Virus record (IMG/VR): IMGVR_UViG_3300008219_000059
Location: 1 to 31,257 of that record
Reading direction: 5' to 3' (one strand)
Source: a virus
DNA length: 31,257 bases
The notes under the pieces are model-generated. The model ran no database searches. It was not told the DNA's origin and was given only the letters and a program-made list of their open reading frames with translations. The position numbers were made by a program, and so were the translations under genes. The number at the start of each line of letters is the position of its first letter. Positions within the stretch are counted from its first letter, which is position 1. Shown here in pieces: positions 24,263 to 31,220 of this stretch.

Positions 24263-24760
24263 CTAATCCTGAAAATTAGGACTCCTTCCTCTTGTCACAG
24301 AGGATTTACTATTATTAGTTATAGGCATTCTGGAATCAGAGGAGTTCTCTAACTGTGAATTAACTGCAGTCATTAGATTGTCACTCTTATTCTGGAAATA
24401 CCTCTGACGGGCAGCGATTTTTCCTTTAGGCATTTTTGCCAAGGCCAAGTCTCCACGACAGACCGTACCGCTATACCGCCCTTCCTCCAGCACGATAGAG
24501 GAATGTATCATCTCAGGAACTTCATCTGGAGCTACAAAAGTCCATCCTTCAGCCAACTTCTTTCCAATATTCTGATAGTCATCGTTTTCTCTCAGCTTAA
24601 TTCGTAGCCAACGTAATCCCATATTCTGGTCATCGAAACGATTTTGAACACTATCAGGAATATCTAAAGCATCTGGCTCTTCGTAAGTCCATTCTGTTTC
24701 TTCTCTAGTTTCCAGTTCTCTTTGATTTGCACTTCGCGCATTTTGATTTCGTGTATCCAT
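24263..24760 (-). CDS. Hydrophilic head-module protein of unknown function, 165 aa
   Basis: I choose the ATG at 24760, with GGAGG eight bases upstream; an earlier in-frame start at 24805 overlaps the scaffold gene. The protein begins with polar, Arg/Asn-rich sequence (MDTRNQNARSANQRELETRE). A mixed region follows, containing MGLRWLRIKLRENDDYQNI, LAEGWTFVAPDEVPEM and a Gly-containing segment (GRYSGTVCRGDLALAKMP). The end is Ser/Asn-rich. Its place between scaffold and capsid indicates a head assembly or minor head function. No family was named. Confidence 0.55.
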   Translation of the reverse strand: MDTRNQNARSANQRELETREETEWTYEEPDALDIPDSVQNRFDDQNMGLRWLRIKLRENDDYQNIGKKLAEGWTFVAPDEVPEMIHSSIVLEEGRYSGTVCRGDLALAKMPKGKIAARQRYFQNKSDNLMTAVNSQLENSSDSRMPITNNSKSSVTRGRSPNFQD

Positions 24761-24764
24761 AGTG

Positions 24765-25706
24765 TTAACCTCCACGCTGTGTTTGAATAGTTGTATATTC
24801 CCCATCGGCTAAATCAGCCTTTCTTTTTTCTGCGGCATATACCTCAAGAGGAATATTCCATTTAGTAGCTAACCTCACATCTTCTTGTGATAGTTTAACT
24901 TTTTTACTGGAACTTGCAGGTTTGCGTGATGCTCCTGCAACCACTTGAGCAGGTTGTGTCGTAACCTGTTCCGAAACTTCTTCTTCTACCTCCTCATATC
25001 TATGAGGAAATTCCTTTTTTAATCTTCTGTCTATTTCTGTATAAAAATCATCGTCAGAAGTATTAAATCCCATCTGCTTTAATTCAGCATCTATAGCTAA
25101 AGCTGCTGCAGTTCTTACTGAGTCTTTACCAAACCATTCATTTTCTGCAGCCCAACTTTGAGCTTTTGGATCAGGAGCTTGAGGTGCAGCCCTCTTTTGT
25201 TCCTGTCTTTGTTCAATTGCTTTTTCATAATTAGAAAGAGCAACTTTTCTTTCACCTAAATTCTGTAAGTCAAGCTGTGCTTGGTTTAAAGCTTCCTGCG
25301 CCTTAAGAACTTTATCTGAATCTCCATCTTCATAAGCTTCTCTATAATTACTTCTTGCTAATTCAATCTTATCTGTAAGCTGTTGTTCAGAAACTTCTGT
25401 ACTTACTTTTTGAGTATCAGTAAACTGTTTTTCTCTTGTTAAAATACTTCTTTGCAATTCTTCATTATCTTGCATTAGTTTCTGAATCTGCTCATCTCTA
25501 GATTTTCTCTGAGAAACTAACTGCCTAATTCTTTTTTGTGCTCCTTTTGTTTCTATCCCGTCAAGTTCTTCTGGCTCTTCTACAGTTTTTTCTTTAACTT
25601 CGACAGGTTTCGTTTCTTTTTTAGGAGCCATCTCTCCTTCAATTTCAAAATCTACTTTTTCTTCCGACACTTCTATATTATTCCACCCTTCTTGAGTATC
25701 ACTCAT
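24765..25706 (-). CDS. Putative capsid scaffolding protein, 313 aa
   Basis: ATG at 25706, preceded by GGGAG and a dedicated promoter. The protein is Glu/Lys/Gln-rich and almost wholly helical. A charged N-terminal arm (PKKETKPVEVKEKTVEEPEE) precedes a coiled-coil region at about residues 60-200 (IRQLVSQRKSRDEQIQKLMQ, LDLQNLGERKVALSNYEKAI). A C-terminal section has SSKKVKLSQEDVRLATKWNI. A helical, charged protein just before the capsid gene is the normal place and form for an internal scaffold. It is the first gene of the capsid unit. Protease motifs were not seen. Confidence 0.75.
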   Translation of the reverse strand: MSDTQEGWNNIEVSEEKVDFEIEGEMAPKKETKPVEVKEKTVEEPEELDGIETKGAQKRIRQLVSQRKSRDEQIQKLMQDNEELQRSILTREKQFTDTQKVSTEVSEQQLTDKIELARSNYREAYEDGDSDKVLKAQEALNQAQLDLQNLGERKVALSNYEKAIEQRQEQKRAAPQAPDPKAQSWAAENEWFGKDSVRTAAALAIDAELKQMGFNTSDDDFYTEIDRRLKKEFPHRYEEVEEEVSEQVTTQPAQVVAGASRKPASSSKKVKLSQEDVRLATKWNIPLEVYAAEKRKADLADGEYTTIQTQRGG

Positions 25707-25760
25707 TATTTTTCTCCCTTACGTTGCCACGAAAGCAATTCGATTTACGTTAGTGTTCAT

Positions 25761-25790
25761 ATTATACTATAAGTTATAGTGATCGCGCAA
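25761..25790 (-). promoter_or_regulatory. Promoter-like site upstream of the scaffold/capsid unit
   Basis: Minus-strand -35 TTGCGC (25785-25790), an 18-base spacer and a perfect TATAAT (25761-25766). The spacer contains the palindrome ACTATAAGTTATAGT (25766-25780). The predicted start lies about 50 bases before the scaffold ATG, in the longest gap of this part of the operon. The form is sigma-70-like, and the -35 resembles those before terL and portal. Confidence 0.7.
25766..25780. repeat. Perfect 15-base palindrome in promoter spacer
   Basis: ACTATAAGTTATAGT reads the same on both strands around a central base. It overlaps the last base of the -10 box and fills most of the spacer, so a bound dimer would block or recruit polymerase. 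An operator role is inferred. Confidence 0.6.
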
Positions 25791-25797
25791 CCCCCTG

Positions 25798-26220
25798 TTA
25801 ATTAGATAAATTAAATGTTGGGTCTAAATATTTTGGATTTTGTACTTTCAGCAGAATTTGATCATCAAATAAGAGAATTAATTTAATTCCTTTATACTGC
25901 ATCTTTACTCCTGCATTTTTACCGTAGCAAACATAGTCTCCTTTTTTACACCACGGTCCTTCAGGAAATTTATCTTTATCCATATAAGCTAACTTTCCTA
26001 AAGTTATAACTCGTCCTACTGTTGTAAGATAAGCCATGTCATCTTTTGTTGAATCGGGAAGAAGAACACCCCCCTTTGTTTTTGTTTTAACAGAAACGGG
26101 ACGAACTAGAACATGATATCCCGGTATAGTTGGAAGAGGAGAAGGATCGGAAACTTCCTCCTCCTCCCCAGAAATCCACTTATCGTTTATAATTGCTTTG
26201 TTTAAAGCTAGTTGTTGCAT
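25798..26220 (-). CDS. GroES/Cpn10-like co-chaperonin, 140 aa
   Basis: ATG at 26220 with AAAGGAG upstream. From about residue 33 it follows the GroES barrel: GYHVLVRPVSVKTKTKGGVL (strand, then the glycine pair that opens the mobile loop), LLPDSTKDDMAYLTTVGRV, LGK, then FPEGPWCKKGDYVCYGKNAG and LLFDDQILLKV. The loop VLL corresponds to the IVL-type hydrophobic tripeptide that contacts GroEL. An N-terminal extension of about 32 residues, rich in Glu/Ser/Pro, is unusual for GroES. The likely role is partnering host GroEL to fold the capsid protein, as phage T4 gp31 does. No GroEL gene is present here. Confidence 0.82.
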   Translation of the reverse strand: MQQLALNKAIINDKWISGEEEEVSDPSPLPTIPGYHVLVRPVSVKTKTKGGVLLPDSTKDDMAYLTTVGRVITLGKLAYMDKDKFPEGPWCKKGDYVCYGKNAGVKMQYKGIKLILLFDDQILLKVQNPKYLDPTFNLSN

Positions 26221-26235
26221 ATTTAATTTTCTCCT

Positions 26236-26433
26236 TTAATCGTCATCATTGTCTGAACGCATTCTTTTCTTAAGAATATCTCTCAGTGCTTCTCTTGACC
26301 ATTCTATACCAGCACAGTATCCTACCATATGTTTATAAGTAGGAAAATCATCTGCACTTCCTGCAGCAACTGCTCTAACTATTGTTTCTAATTCTTTATT
26401 ATATTTTTGGACGACCTCATCCCAAAGCTCCAT
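26236..26433 (-). CDS. Small acidic protein, 65 aa
   Basis: The ATG at 26433 lies two bases after the stop of the 57-aa gene, with GGAGG about 13 bases upstream inside that gene. It is helical and acidic (MELWDEVVQKYNKELETIVR), with HMVGYCAGIEWSREALRDIL and an Asp-rich C-terminus. Small acidic proteins of this type are common near the portal gene of podovirus-like genomes, but no function can be read. It is probably translated together with its neighbours. Confidence 0.55.
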   Translation of the reverse strand: MELWDEVVQKYNKELETIVRAVAAGSADDFPTYKHMVGYCAGIEWSREALRDILKKRMRSDNDDD

Positions 26434-26435
26434 GT

Positions 26436-26609
26436 TTATTCTGCTGCCTCCACAACAGGCTGATTCTGATAGAACTCAGGCCATCCAACCATGTTAAAGA
26501 CATATCCTATTGCCATACCTACACCTATGGCAATTATAATTTTCCAATGCTTGGAGCAACAACTTATTATTCTTTCACTCCACGCTGTAATACTTGAAAT
26601 TATGTTCAT
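26436..26609 (-). CDS. Small single-pass membrane protein, 57 aa
   Basis: This gene encodes 57 residues from the ATG at 26609; its ribosome site AAGGAG lies at the end of the portal gene and includes the portal stop region. It begins MNIISSITAWSERIISCCSK, then a hydrophobic segment IIIAIGVGMAIGYVF (about residues 24-38) long enough for a membrane pass, and ends in a short acidic tail. The next ATG follows two bases after its stop. A holin-like or virion membrane role is conceivable, but nothing beyond one hydrophobic helix supports it. Confidence 0.6.
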   Translation of the reverse strand: MNIISSITAWSERIISCCSKHWKIIIAIGVGMAIGYVFNMVGWPEFYQNQPVVEAAE

Positions 26610-26612
26610 ATA

Positions 26613-29279
26613 TTACTCCTTGTCTGTTTCATTATACTCACCCTTTTCCCCTTCCATTCTGGTTGCCATTTCCGCAACCTTAATCAAAGTTTCTTGGGCT
26701 TGTTTATTTCCTTCTGCCTCGCCTCTTTCTGCTGTATCTATTAATTTTATTAAAGCTTTTAACTGTTCAATATTACTTTTTACTGCATCTCCTTTTGAGG
26801 CTTGAGACAACTTTGCCAATGTATCCATAACTTTTAGTTCCTGTTCCTGATTTAAATCAGCTTCCTTAACTGCAGCATTAAATAACATATCTACAGCTTT
26901 CATGGATTGTTTAGCAATTCTATCCCTTTCTTTTTCTTCTGACTTACTCTGCTGTTCTGCTCCCTTTTGAACAGCCTTTACAGCTATTTCAGATTCTTCA
27001 ATATCTAACTTCCTATTTTCTAAAGCAGCTTCTGTTGCATCAGTTTGTAATTGTATCTGAAGTTTCTGCTGTTCCAAAGCTAGTCTGGCTTTTTCAATCT
27101 CTACCATCTGCTGTTCTGGAGACTGCTGTGGACCCATAGCCATATTTGCATTAAGAACCTGTTGTGCAGCCTGTGCCATAGCAAGTTCTGCTGTTTGAGG
27201 CATTGCTGCTTGATCAGGAGGTAACTGCTCAATCATCTTCCTTGCAACACCATTTACCTGTTCTTGGTATTTCATAATTGAATGTTCCTGAATATTAGAT
27301 TCAAGAAGAGGTTTTATTCTTTGCATAATTGGAGACTTACCATGAGCAGGGTCTTGTAAGTATGCCATCTTTATCTGAATATGAGCATCATGATTCTGAC
27401 CGGGGAAGGACGCAATTGGAACTCCCTTTGTTGCAGCCATAATATCTGAAATAGGATCAAGGGGTTTAGGCTCAATCTTTGGAGGAAGTATCTGATCCAG
27501 ATTCGGCATATTCGCCGCTCCAAGGATTGTTCTATTTAAAGCTTCCAGATTGAACATACCGGGAGGAGACTGTTGAGATAACTGTAAAGCCATCTGAGCC
27601 AACATCATCCTGTGTGCATTAGAGGGAATATTGGGATCAGAAACGGGGATAATATCTACCCTTCCGTCAAAATCCCTTTTTAGAACGTGTCGGGATTGCC
27701 CCGGCACATTGAACGGATATTCATTTGGTAGGTAATCGTGATTGATTCTTCCCAATATCTTTAGCTCATCTCTCTGCGATTTGTGAAGTCTTTTATGTAT
27801 AGCACTGAAAAACTTACTTGACGCTTCAAGCAAAGCCATTGTCGTTCCGACAGGACCATATGAGGAAGCATCTGATACCATTTTTTCTGTGTTATCAGCA
27901 AACTTCTGACCTGCCCCTGAAACAAAGCCAAGCATCTGGAACAGAGTCGAGGAAGGCTCTTTATATGGCAAAGTAATAATTGCTTTACTTAGGTCCATAC
28001 CAGTTGCTTCAACTTCTTTAAATTCCCCCGGTGCTATTGGATCATTATCGCCTACAATTCTAACTCCTTTAGCCTTATATCCCCCCGGTAGGTTCGCAAA
28101 CTGACCTGCATCAATGAGTGCTCTCATGGCTGCTGTCGCAGTCATTGTGAGATTACCAAGGAAGTGGATCAGTCCTAACCCGTAAAAACCGAATCCCGGT
28201 ACGAATCTATAGTGTACAAAATGTAATATTTTTTGTCTCGTTTCGTCGTCGGGCTTGTAGTTTCTACGAATACTAAGTATTTTTCTTGATTGCTCTTCCA
28301 GAGTGACAATGTAGGGAAGAGCAATTCCATCATCGTATTCTGGATCATCTTCCAGTTCTAGATAACAATGCTGCTCCAATAAAGTATATTGAGGATCATC
28401 TGCTCCTGCAGGAGACACACCAAGGATTGTATCCATCTTGGTTGTCATTGCACTTAGCATTGGTATTCCTGCATCTGGAAGATCGACATCCATATACATA
28501 CCTGAAGCTATTTCTCTAGCTAAATCATTTGGACTTCTATAAATAACATGAGTATACCTATCTGCTTTTCTTAAATCACTTGCATAATAAGAGACATAGA
28601 ACTGGTCAATAGGAACAAACTCTGAAACTGGTCTGTCCAAAGAAGCGTCATAATAAATCTTTTTGAATGCTGAACCTATCAATGGCAGATGGAAAAGCAT
28701 TCTTTCAAACTCATCAAAGTATTCTGGCATCTGCTCAGTAAGCTGGTAGTTCATAAACTGCTCTACCCTGTCAGCTTGCATTTCTTTTTCTGGAGAATAG
28801 TCTCCCATGATCTGAGCTTTAACTGGACCAGAAGGAGGAAATAATTCGTTGGATGCTTTTGACTGGAACTTAACAGCGTTCTCTACAAGCATTGGATGTA
28901 CTGCTGTACATGCTCCCTCGAAAGGCTGTGAAGCTTCCTCAAGTTTTAATCCAAGAAGATCGAAGCCTCTTTCAAACATAGACTCCCATTCATTTCTTGA
29001 ATCCTTATCTGCAGTAAACTTATCAAAAACTCCTGCAGATATGTCTTCTAAATCTGTATCATCTATGTTTTCAGCGAGATTTTCAAACCACTCTTCTACT
29101 GTGGGCTTTTGTTCAACCTCCAGACTGTCCTCAAAATTGACTACAACTCCCCCATCTGGGGATGCATCAATAGTAACTGCTTCTCCTATTTCAGCAGACA
29201 CGCCACCTTGCCCCACAGGAAGGGTAATGATTTCTGCCTGTTGTCCTATTGTTTCATATGGATTTCGTTCAGTTGCCAT
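26613..29279 (-). CDS. Portal protein (SU10/P22-like, long C-terminal coiled coil), 888 aa
   Basis: ATG at 29279, with AAGGA upstream. The central portion has the portal pattern: EWESMFERGFDLLGLKLEEA, FQSKASNELFPPSGPVK, FERMLFHLPLIGSAFKKIYY and IDQFYVSYYASDLRKADRY. A conserved segment near the middle carries RFVPGFGFYGLGLIHFLG and LIDAGQFANLPGGYKAKGVR. Residues from about 690 to 850 form a Gln/Glu/Lys-rich helical region (QMVEIEKARLALEQQKLQ) comparable with the barrel seen in P22-like portals. It is a ring at one vertex through which DNA is packed. Position directly after terL supports it. SU10 likeness is by pattern recall only. Confidence 0.85.
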   Translation of the reverse strand: MATERNPYETIGQQAEIITLPVGQGGVSAEIGEAVTIDASPDGGVVVNFEDSLEVEQKPTVEEWFENLAENIDDTDLEDISAGVFDKFTADKDSRNEWESMFERGFDLLGLKLEEASQPFEGACTAVHPMLVENAVKFQSKASNELFPPSGPVKAQIMGDYSPEKEMQADRVEQFMNYQLTEQMPEYFDEFERMLFHLPLIGSAFKKIYYDASLDRPVSEFVPIDQFYVSYYASDLRKADRYTHVIYRSPNDLAREIASGMYMDVDLPDAGIPMLSAMTTKMDTILGVSPAGADDPQYTLLEQHCYLELEDDPEYDDGIALPYIVTLEEQSRKILSIRRNYKPDDETRQKILHFVHYRFVPGFGFYGLGLIHFLGNLTMTATAAMRALIDAGQFANLPGGYKAKGVRIVGDNDPIAPGEFKEVEATGMDLSKAIITLPYKEPSSTLFQMLGFVSGAGQKFADNTEKMVSDASSYGPVGTTMALLEASSKFFSAIHKRLHKSQRDELKILGRINHDYLPNEYPFNVPGQSRHVLKRDFDGRVDIIPVSDPNIPSNAHRMMLAQMALQLSQQSPPGMFNLEALNRTILGAANMPNLDQILPPKIEPKPLDPISDIMAATKGVPIASFPGQNHDAHIQIKMAYLQDPAHGKSPIMQRIKPLLESNIQEHSIMKYQEQVNGVARKMIEQLPPDQAAMPQTAELAMAQAAQQVLNANMAMGPQQSPEQQMVEIEKARLALEQQKLQIQLQTDATEAALENRKLDIEESEIAVKAVQKGAEQQSKSEEKERDRIAKQSMKAVDMLFNAAVKEADLNQEQELKVMDTLAKLSQASKGDAVKSNIEQLKALIKLIDTAERGEAEGNKQAQETLIKVAEMATRMEGEKGEYNETDKE

Positions 29280-29330
29280 TCTTATAAGTATCCTTAAATT
29301 TTGAAATGTCCCAAGTACTCGCCTTGCACC

Positions 29331-29359
29331 ATTATAACACTAAAAATTCCAGTACGCAA
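29331..29359 (-). promoter_or_regulatory. Promoter-like site upstream of portal
   Basis: Minus-strand -35 TTGCGT (29354-29359), a 17-base spacer, and TGTTATAAT with a TGn extension and a perfect TATAAT (29331-29336). The -35 lies inside the end of terL and the -10 in the 60-base gap. The predicted start is about 45 bases before the portal ATG. Confidence 0.65.
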
Positions 29360-30902
29360 CCCTCTGTTGTCTACGGGGATTTTCGTCATCTTCCCAAGAG
29401 GGATCATCTGGGTGGCCTATACGCCAAGACTCTCTCATATAATGGACTGCCATTGTCAGGGCATCCACCTGATCATCATGCTTTGCATGGGGAAAGGTAA
29501 TTAATTCTTCTACGAGTTCATCTGCCCATCTTTTATTCTTTGGTATCCAAACTCTTCCTGCTTCAAGTAAAGGACTTGCTGCATATACCCTTGCAACCTT
29601 ATCCTTATCTGGTGTATATTCCAGAACTGGCAGACCTCCTCTTCTCATATCCTGTATAAGAGACTGTCCAGAGGCTTTCTTTTCTACAATACACACATCT
29701 GGCTTATACTCATCGTAGAGAAGCTGCGCCATTCTTCTTAGATCAGGGTATTCATAGCGTCCTCTCTGGTTTCCAAGCAGGATAAGATTACCTCCATAGT
29801 ATTCTCTTCCCTTATCATCTTCTTCTGCTGTATCAAAAATACCCCATGTCTGTATGACACTGAAATCTGCAGTTGTTCTTGTACTGAACGCTGTATCATA
29901 TGTCTGAATTATAAAATCACATTCAGGAGGATCGTCGTAATCCCATTCCTGTATCCACCTCTTCTTTATTACACCCCCTTCTTCAGGGGTTGGGTTCTGC
30001 ATATATAAAGAGTTCCAGTATCTGGACCCATTACTTGCAATAATCTCTTCTTCATCTATTCTTAAAATTTCATCTGGCTTCCATTCAGGAAAATAGCTTG
30101 ATCCTACAGGTAAATCCAGTAATTCAGAAGCTTCATCGTCTATCCATGCAGGAATCTTTACAACTTCCCAAGGATATGTTACTTCCATATCCATTATTTC
30201 CTGTTGTTTTAGCAACCATCCACAGAGATCATCATGATGATACCTTGTATTAATGATAACTATCGCACCATTAGGCATAATACGGGTTCTTAAGCCAGCA
30301 GGATACCATTCCTTGATATATCTCCTACCTGCTTCAGAGAAAGAGTCTTCTTCAGACATTGCATCGTCTAATATGGCTATATGTGCACCTCTACCAGCAA
30401 TCTGGCTTCGCACACCTGCCGCATAGTACGTTCCATTGTGGTTTGTCTTCCACTTTCCTGCTGCTCTTACATCTGATCTTAGAGTAACTCCCTTGAATAT
30501 GTCCTGAAACTTGTCCATTCCAACAATATCTCTTACTGATCTACCGAAATCAGAAGATAGTTGGTCACTATGAGAGATTGTAAGGATTTCGTGCTCTGGA
30601 TTATTACCTATATACCAAGCAGGGAATAGCTTTGAGCAGATTACAGACTTTGAACTACGAGGAGGAAGAAAGACCATAAGCCTTTTTATCTTTCCTTCCT
30701 TAACTTTCTGTAATTTATCTGCTAAAACCCTGATGTGCTTCCCCATCTTCCAGTCAGAGACAAGAGTTGGAGCCATTAATCTGATAAAAGACAGGAAATC
30801 ATCATTACATTTGGATGTAATCCTCTGATCCAGTAAGGAATACATCGCAAGAAGACCATCATACTTGCTTATTTCTGTGTTTTCTATGTTTTGTTCTGTC
30901 AT
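29340..30902 (-). CDS. terL: Terminase large subunit (TerL), 520 aa
   Basis: ATG at 30902; no clear ribosome site is visible, only AT-rich leader. The ATPase half has Walker A LPPRSSKS (79-86) and Walker B HIAILDD with Asp179 and Asp180, followed by the coupling motif INTRYHHDD (217-225). The C-terminal RNase-H-like nuclease has Asp336 (TYDTAFS), Glu407 (VEKKASG) and the HDDQVDA cluster (Asp476, Asp477, Asp480), consistent with metal-binding acidic residues. It packs and cuts phage DNA at the portal. Length fits the family. The Walker A lacks the usual G..GKS glycines but retains the Lys-Ser pair, as seen in many phage terminases. Confidence 0.93.
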   Translation of the reverse strand: MTEQNIENTEISKYDGLLAMYSLLDQRITSKCNDDFLSFIRLMAPTLVSDWKMGKHIRVLADKLQKVKEGKIKRLMVFLPPRSSKSVICSKLFPAWYIGNNPEHEILTISHSDQLSSDFGRSVRDIVGMDKFQDIFKGVTLRSDVRAAGKWKTNHNGTYYAAGVRSQIAGRGAHIAILDDAMSEEDSFSEAGRRYIKEWYPAGLRTRIMPNGAIVIINTRYHHDDLCGWLLKQQEIMDMEVTYPWEVVKIPAWIDDEASELLDLPVGSSYFPEWKPDEILRIDEEEIIASNGSRYWNSLYMQNPTPEEGGVIKKRWIQEWDYDDPPECDFIIQTYDTAFSTRTTADFSVIQTWGIFDTAEEDDKGREYYGGNLILLGNQRGRYEYPDLRRMAQLLYDEYKPDVCIVEKKASGQSLIQDMRRGGLPVLEYTPDKDKVARVYAASPLLEAGRVWIPKNKRWADELVEELITFPHAKHDDQVDALTMAVHYMRESWRIGHPDDPSWEDDENPRRQQRVAYWNF

Positions 30903-30991
30903 ATGTTATATATAGTTATTATAAAAGAAGGGAATATTAAAAGATAAATATAAAGTGTATATAATTTAAAGAGTTTGTCTTGTCTGTGTAG

Positions 30992-31020
30992 ATTATAACA
31001 TATCTATATAGACTACACAA
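30992..31020 (-). promoter_or_regulatory. Promoter-like site upstream of terL
   Basis: Minus-strand -35 TTGTGT (31015-31020), 17-base spacer, then TGTTATAAT, an extended and perfect -10 (30992-30997). The predicted start is about 80 bases before the terL ATG. The palindrome TCTATATAGA (31003-31012) lies within the spacer. Confidence 0.72.
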
Positions 31021-31133
31021 GCCCCGGTTTGGAATTAATTACCCCAGATGAGAGTGACCCTTGTATTTTTTGTAAATTTTTGAGAGGTCTGTTTATATAT
31101 ATATGAGTGTGTGCGTGTTTGTGGGGGTGGGTA

Positions 31134-31144
31134 CGCATAATGCG
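31134..31144. repeat. Small palindrome in noncoding block
   Basis: CGCATAATGCG, five-base arms around one base, just downstream (plus sense) of the GT-rich tract. Its length could be chance. Confidence 0.4.
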
Positions 31145-31168
31145 CGACGAAAAATCTCTGGATTTTCA

Positions 31169-31180
31169 AAGGAATTCCTT
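31169..31180. repeat. 12-base palindrome flanked by direct repeats
   Basis: AAGGAATTCCTT is a perfect palindrome. It lies between two copies of TGGATTTT (31159-31166 and 31180-31187). Confidence 0.5.
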
Positions 31181-31187
31181 GGATTTT

Positions 31188-31205
31188 AAAACCCTTTAGG
31201 GTTTT
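31188..31205. terminator. Possible bidirectional terminator-like hairpin
   Basis: AAAACCCT pairs with AGGGTTTT around a two-base loop, so both strands give a short stem followed by or including U residues. Only three G-C pairs make it a weak terminator. It would insulate terL from leftward transcription arriving from outside the window. Confidence 0.45.
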
Positions 31206-31220
31206 ATCTAGTCTATTTAG

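Noticed and set aside
25719-25760. 13-residue reading frame in the scaffold leader
   Set aside because: Its ATG directly abuts the -10 box, so it would lie upstream of the transcription start and not be translated from that promoter.
26436-26609. Holin
   Set aside because: There is one hydrophobic helix only and no adjacent endolysin. The small size and membrane segment alone do not justify the call.
28849-29304. 151-codon plus-strand frame opposite portal
   Set aside because: It is wholly antisense to the portal N-terminus, Ser-rich without recognisable features, and no plus-strand genes exist elsewhere in the window.
30918-30946. Second TATAAT close to the terL ATG
   Set aside because: Its -35 position reads TATCTT, and it would leave a leader of only about ten bases. 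The AT-rich context makes a chance match likely.
31103-31189. 28-codon plus-strand frame in the noncoding block
   Set aside because: It has low-complexity Val/Gly sequence from the GT-rich tract, no ribosome site, and spans the symmetric elements.
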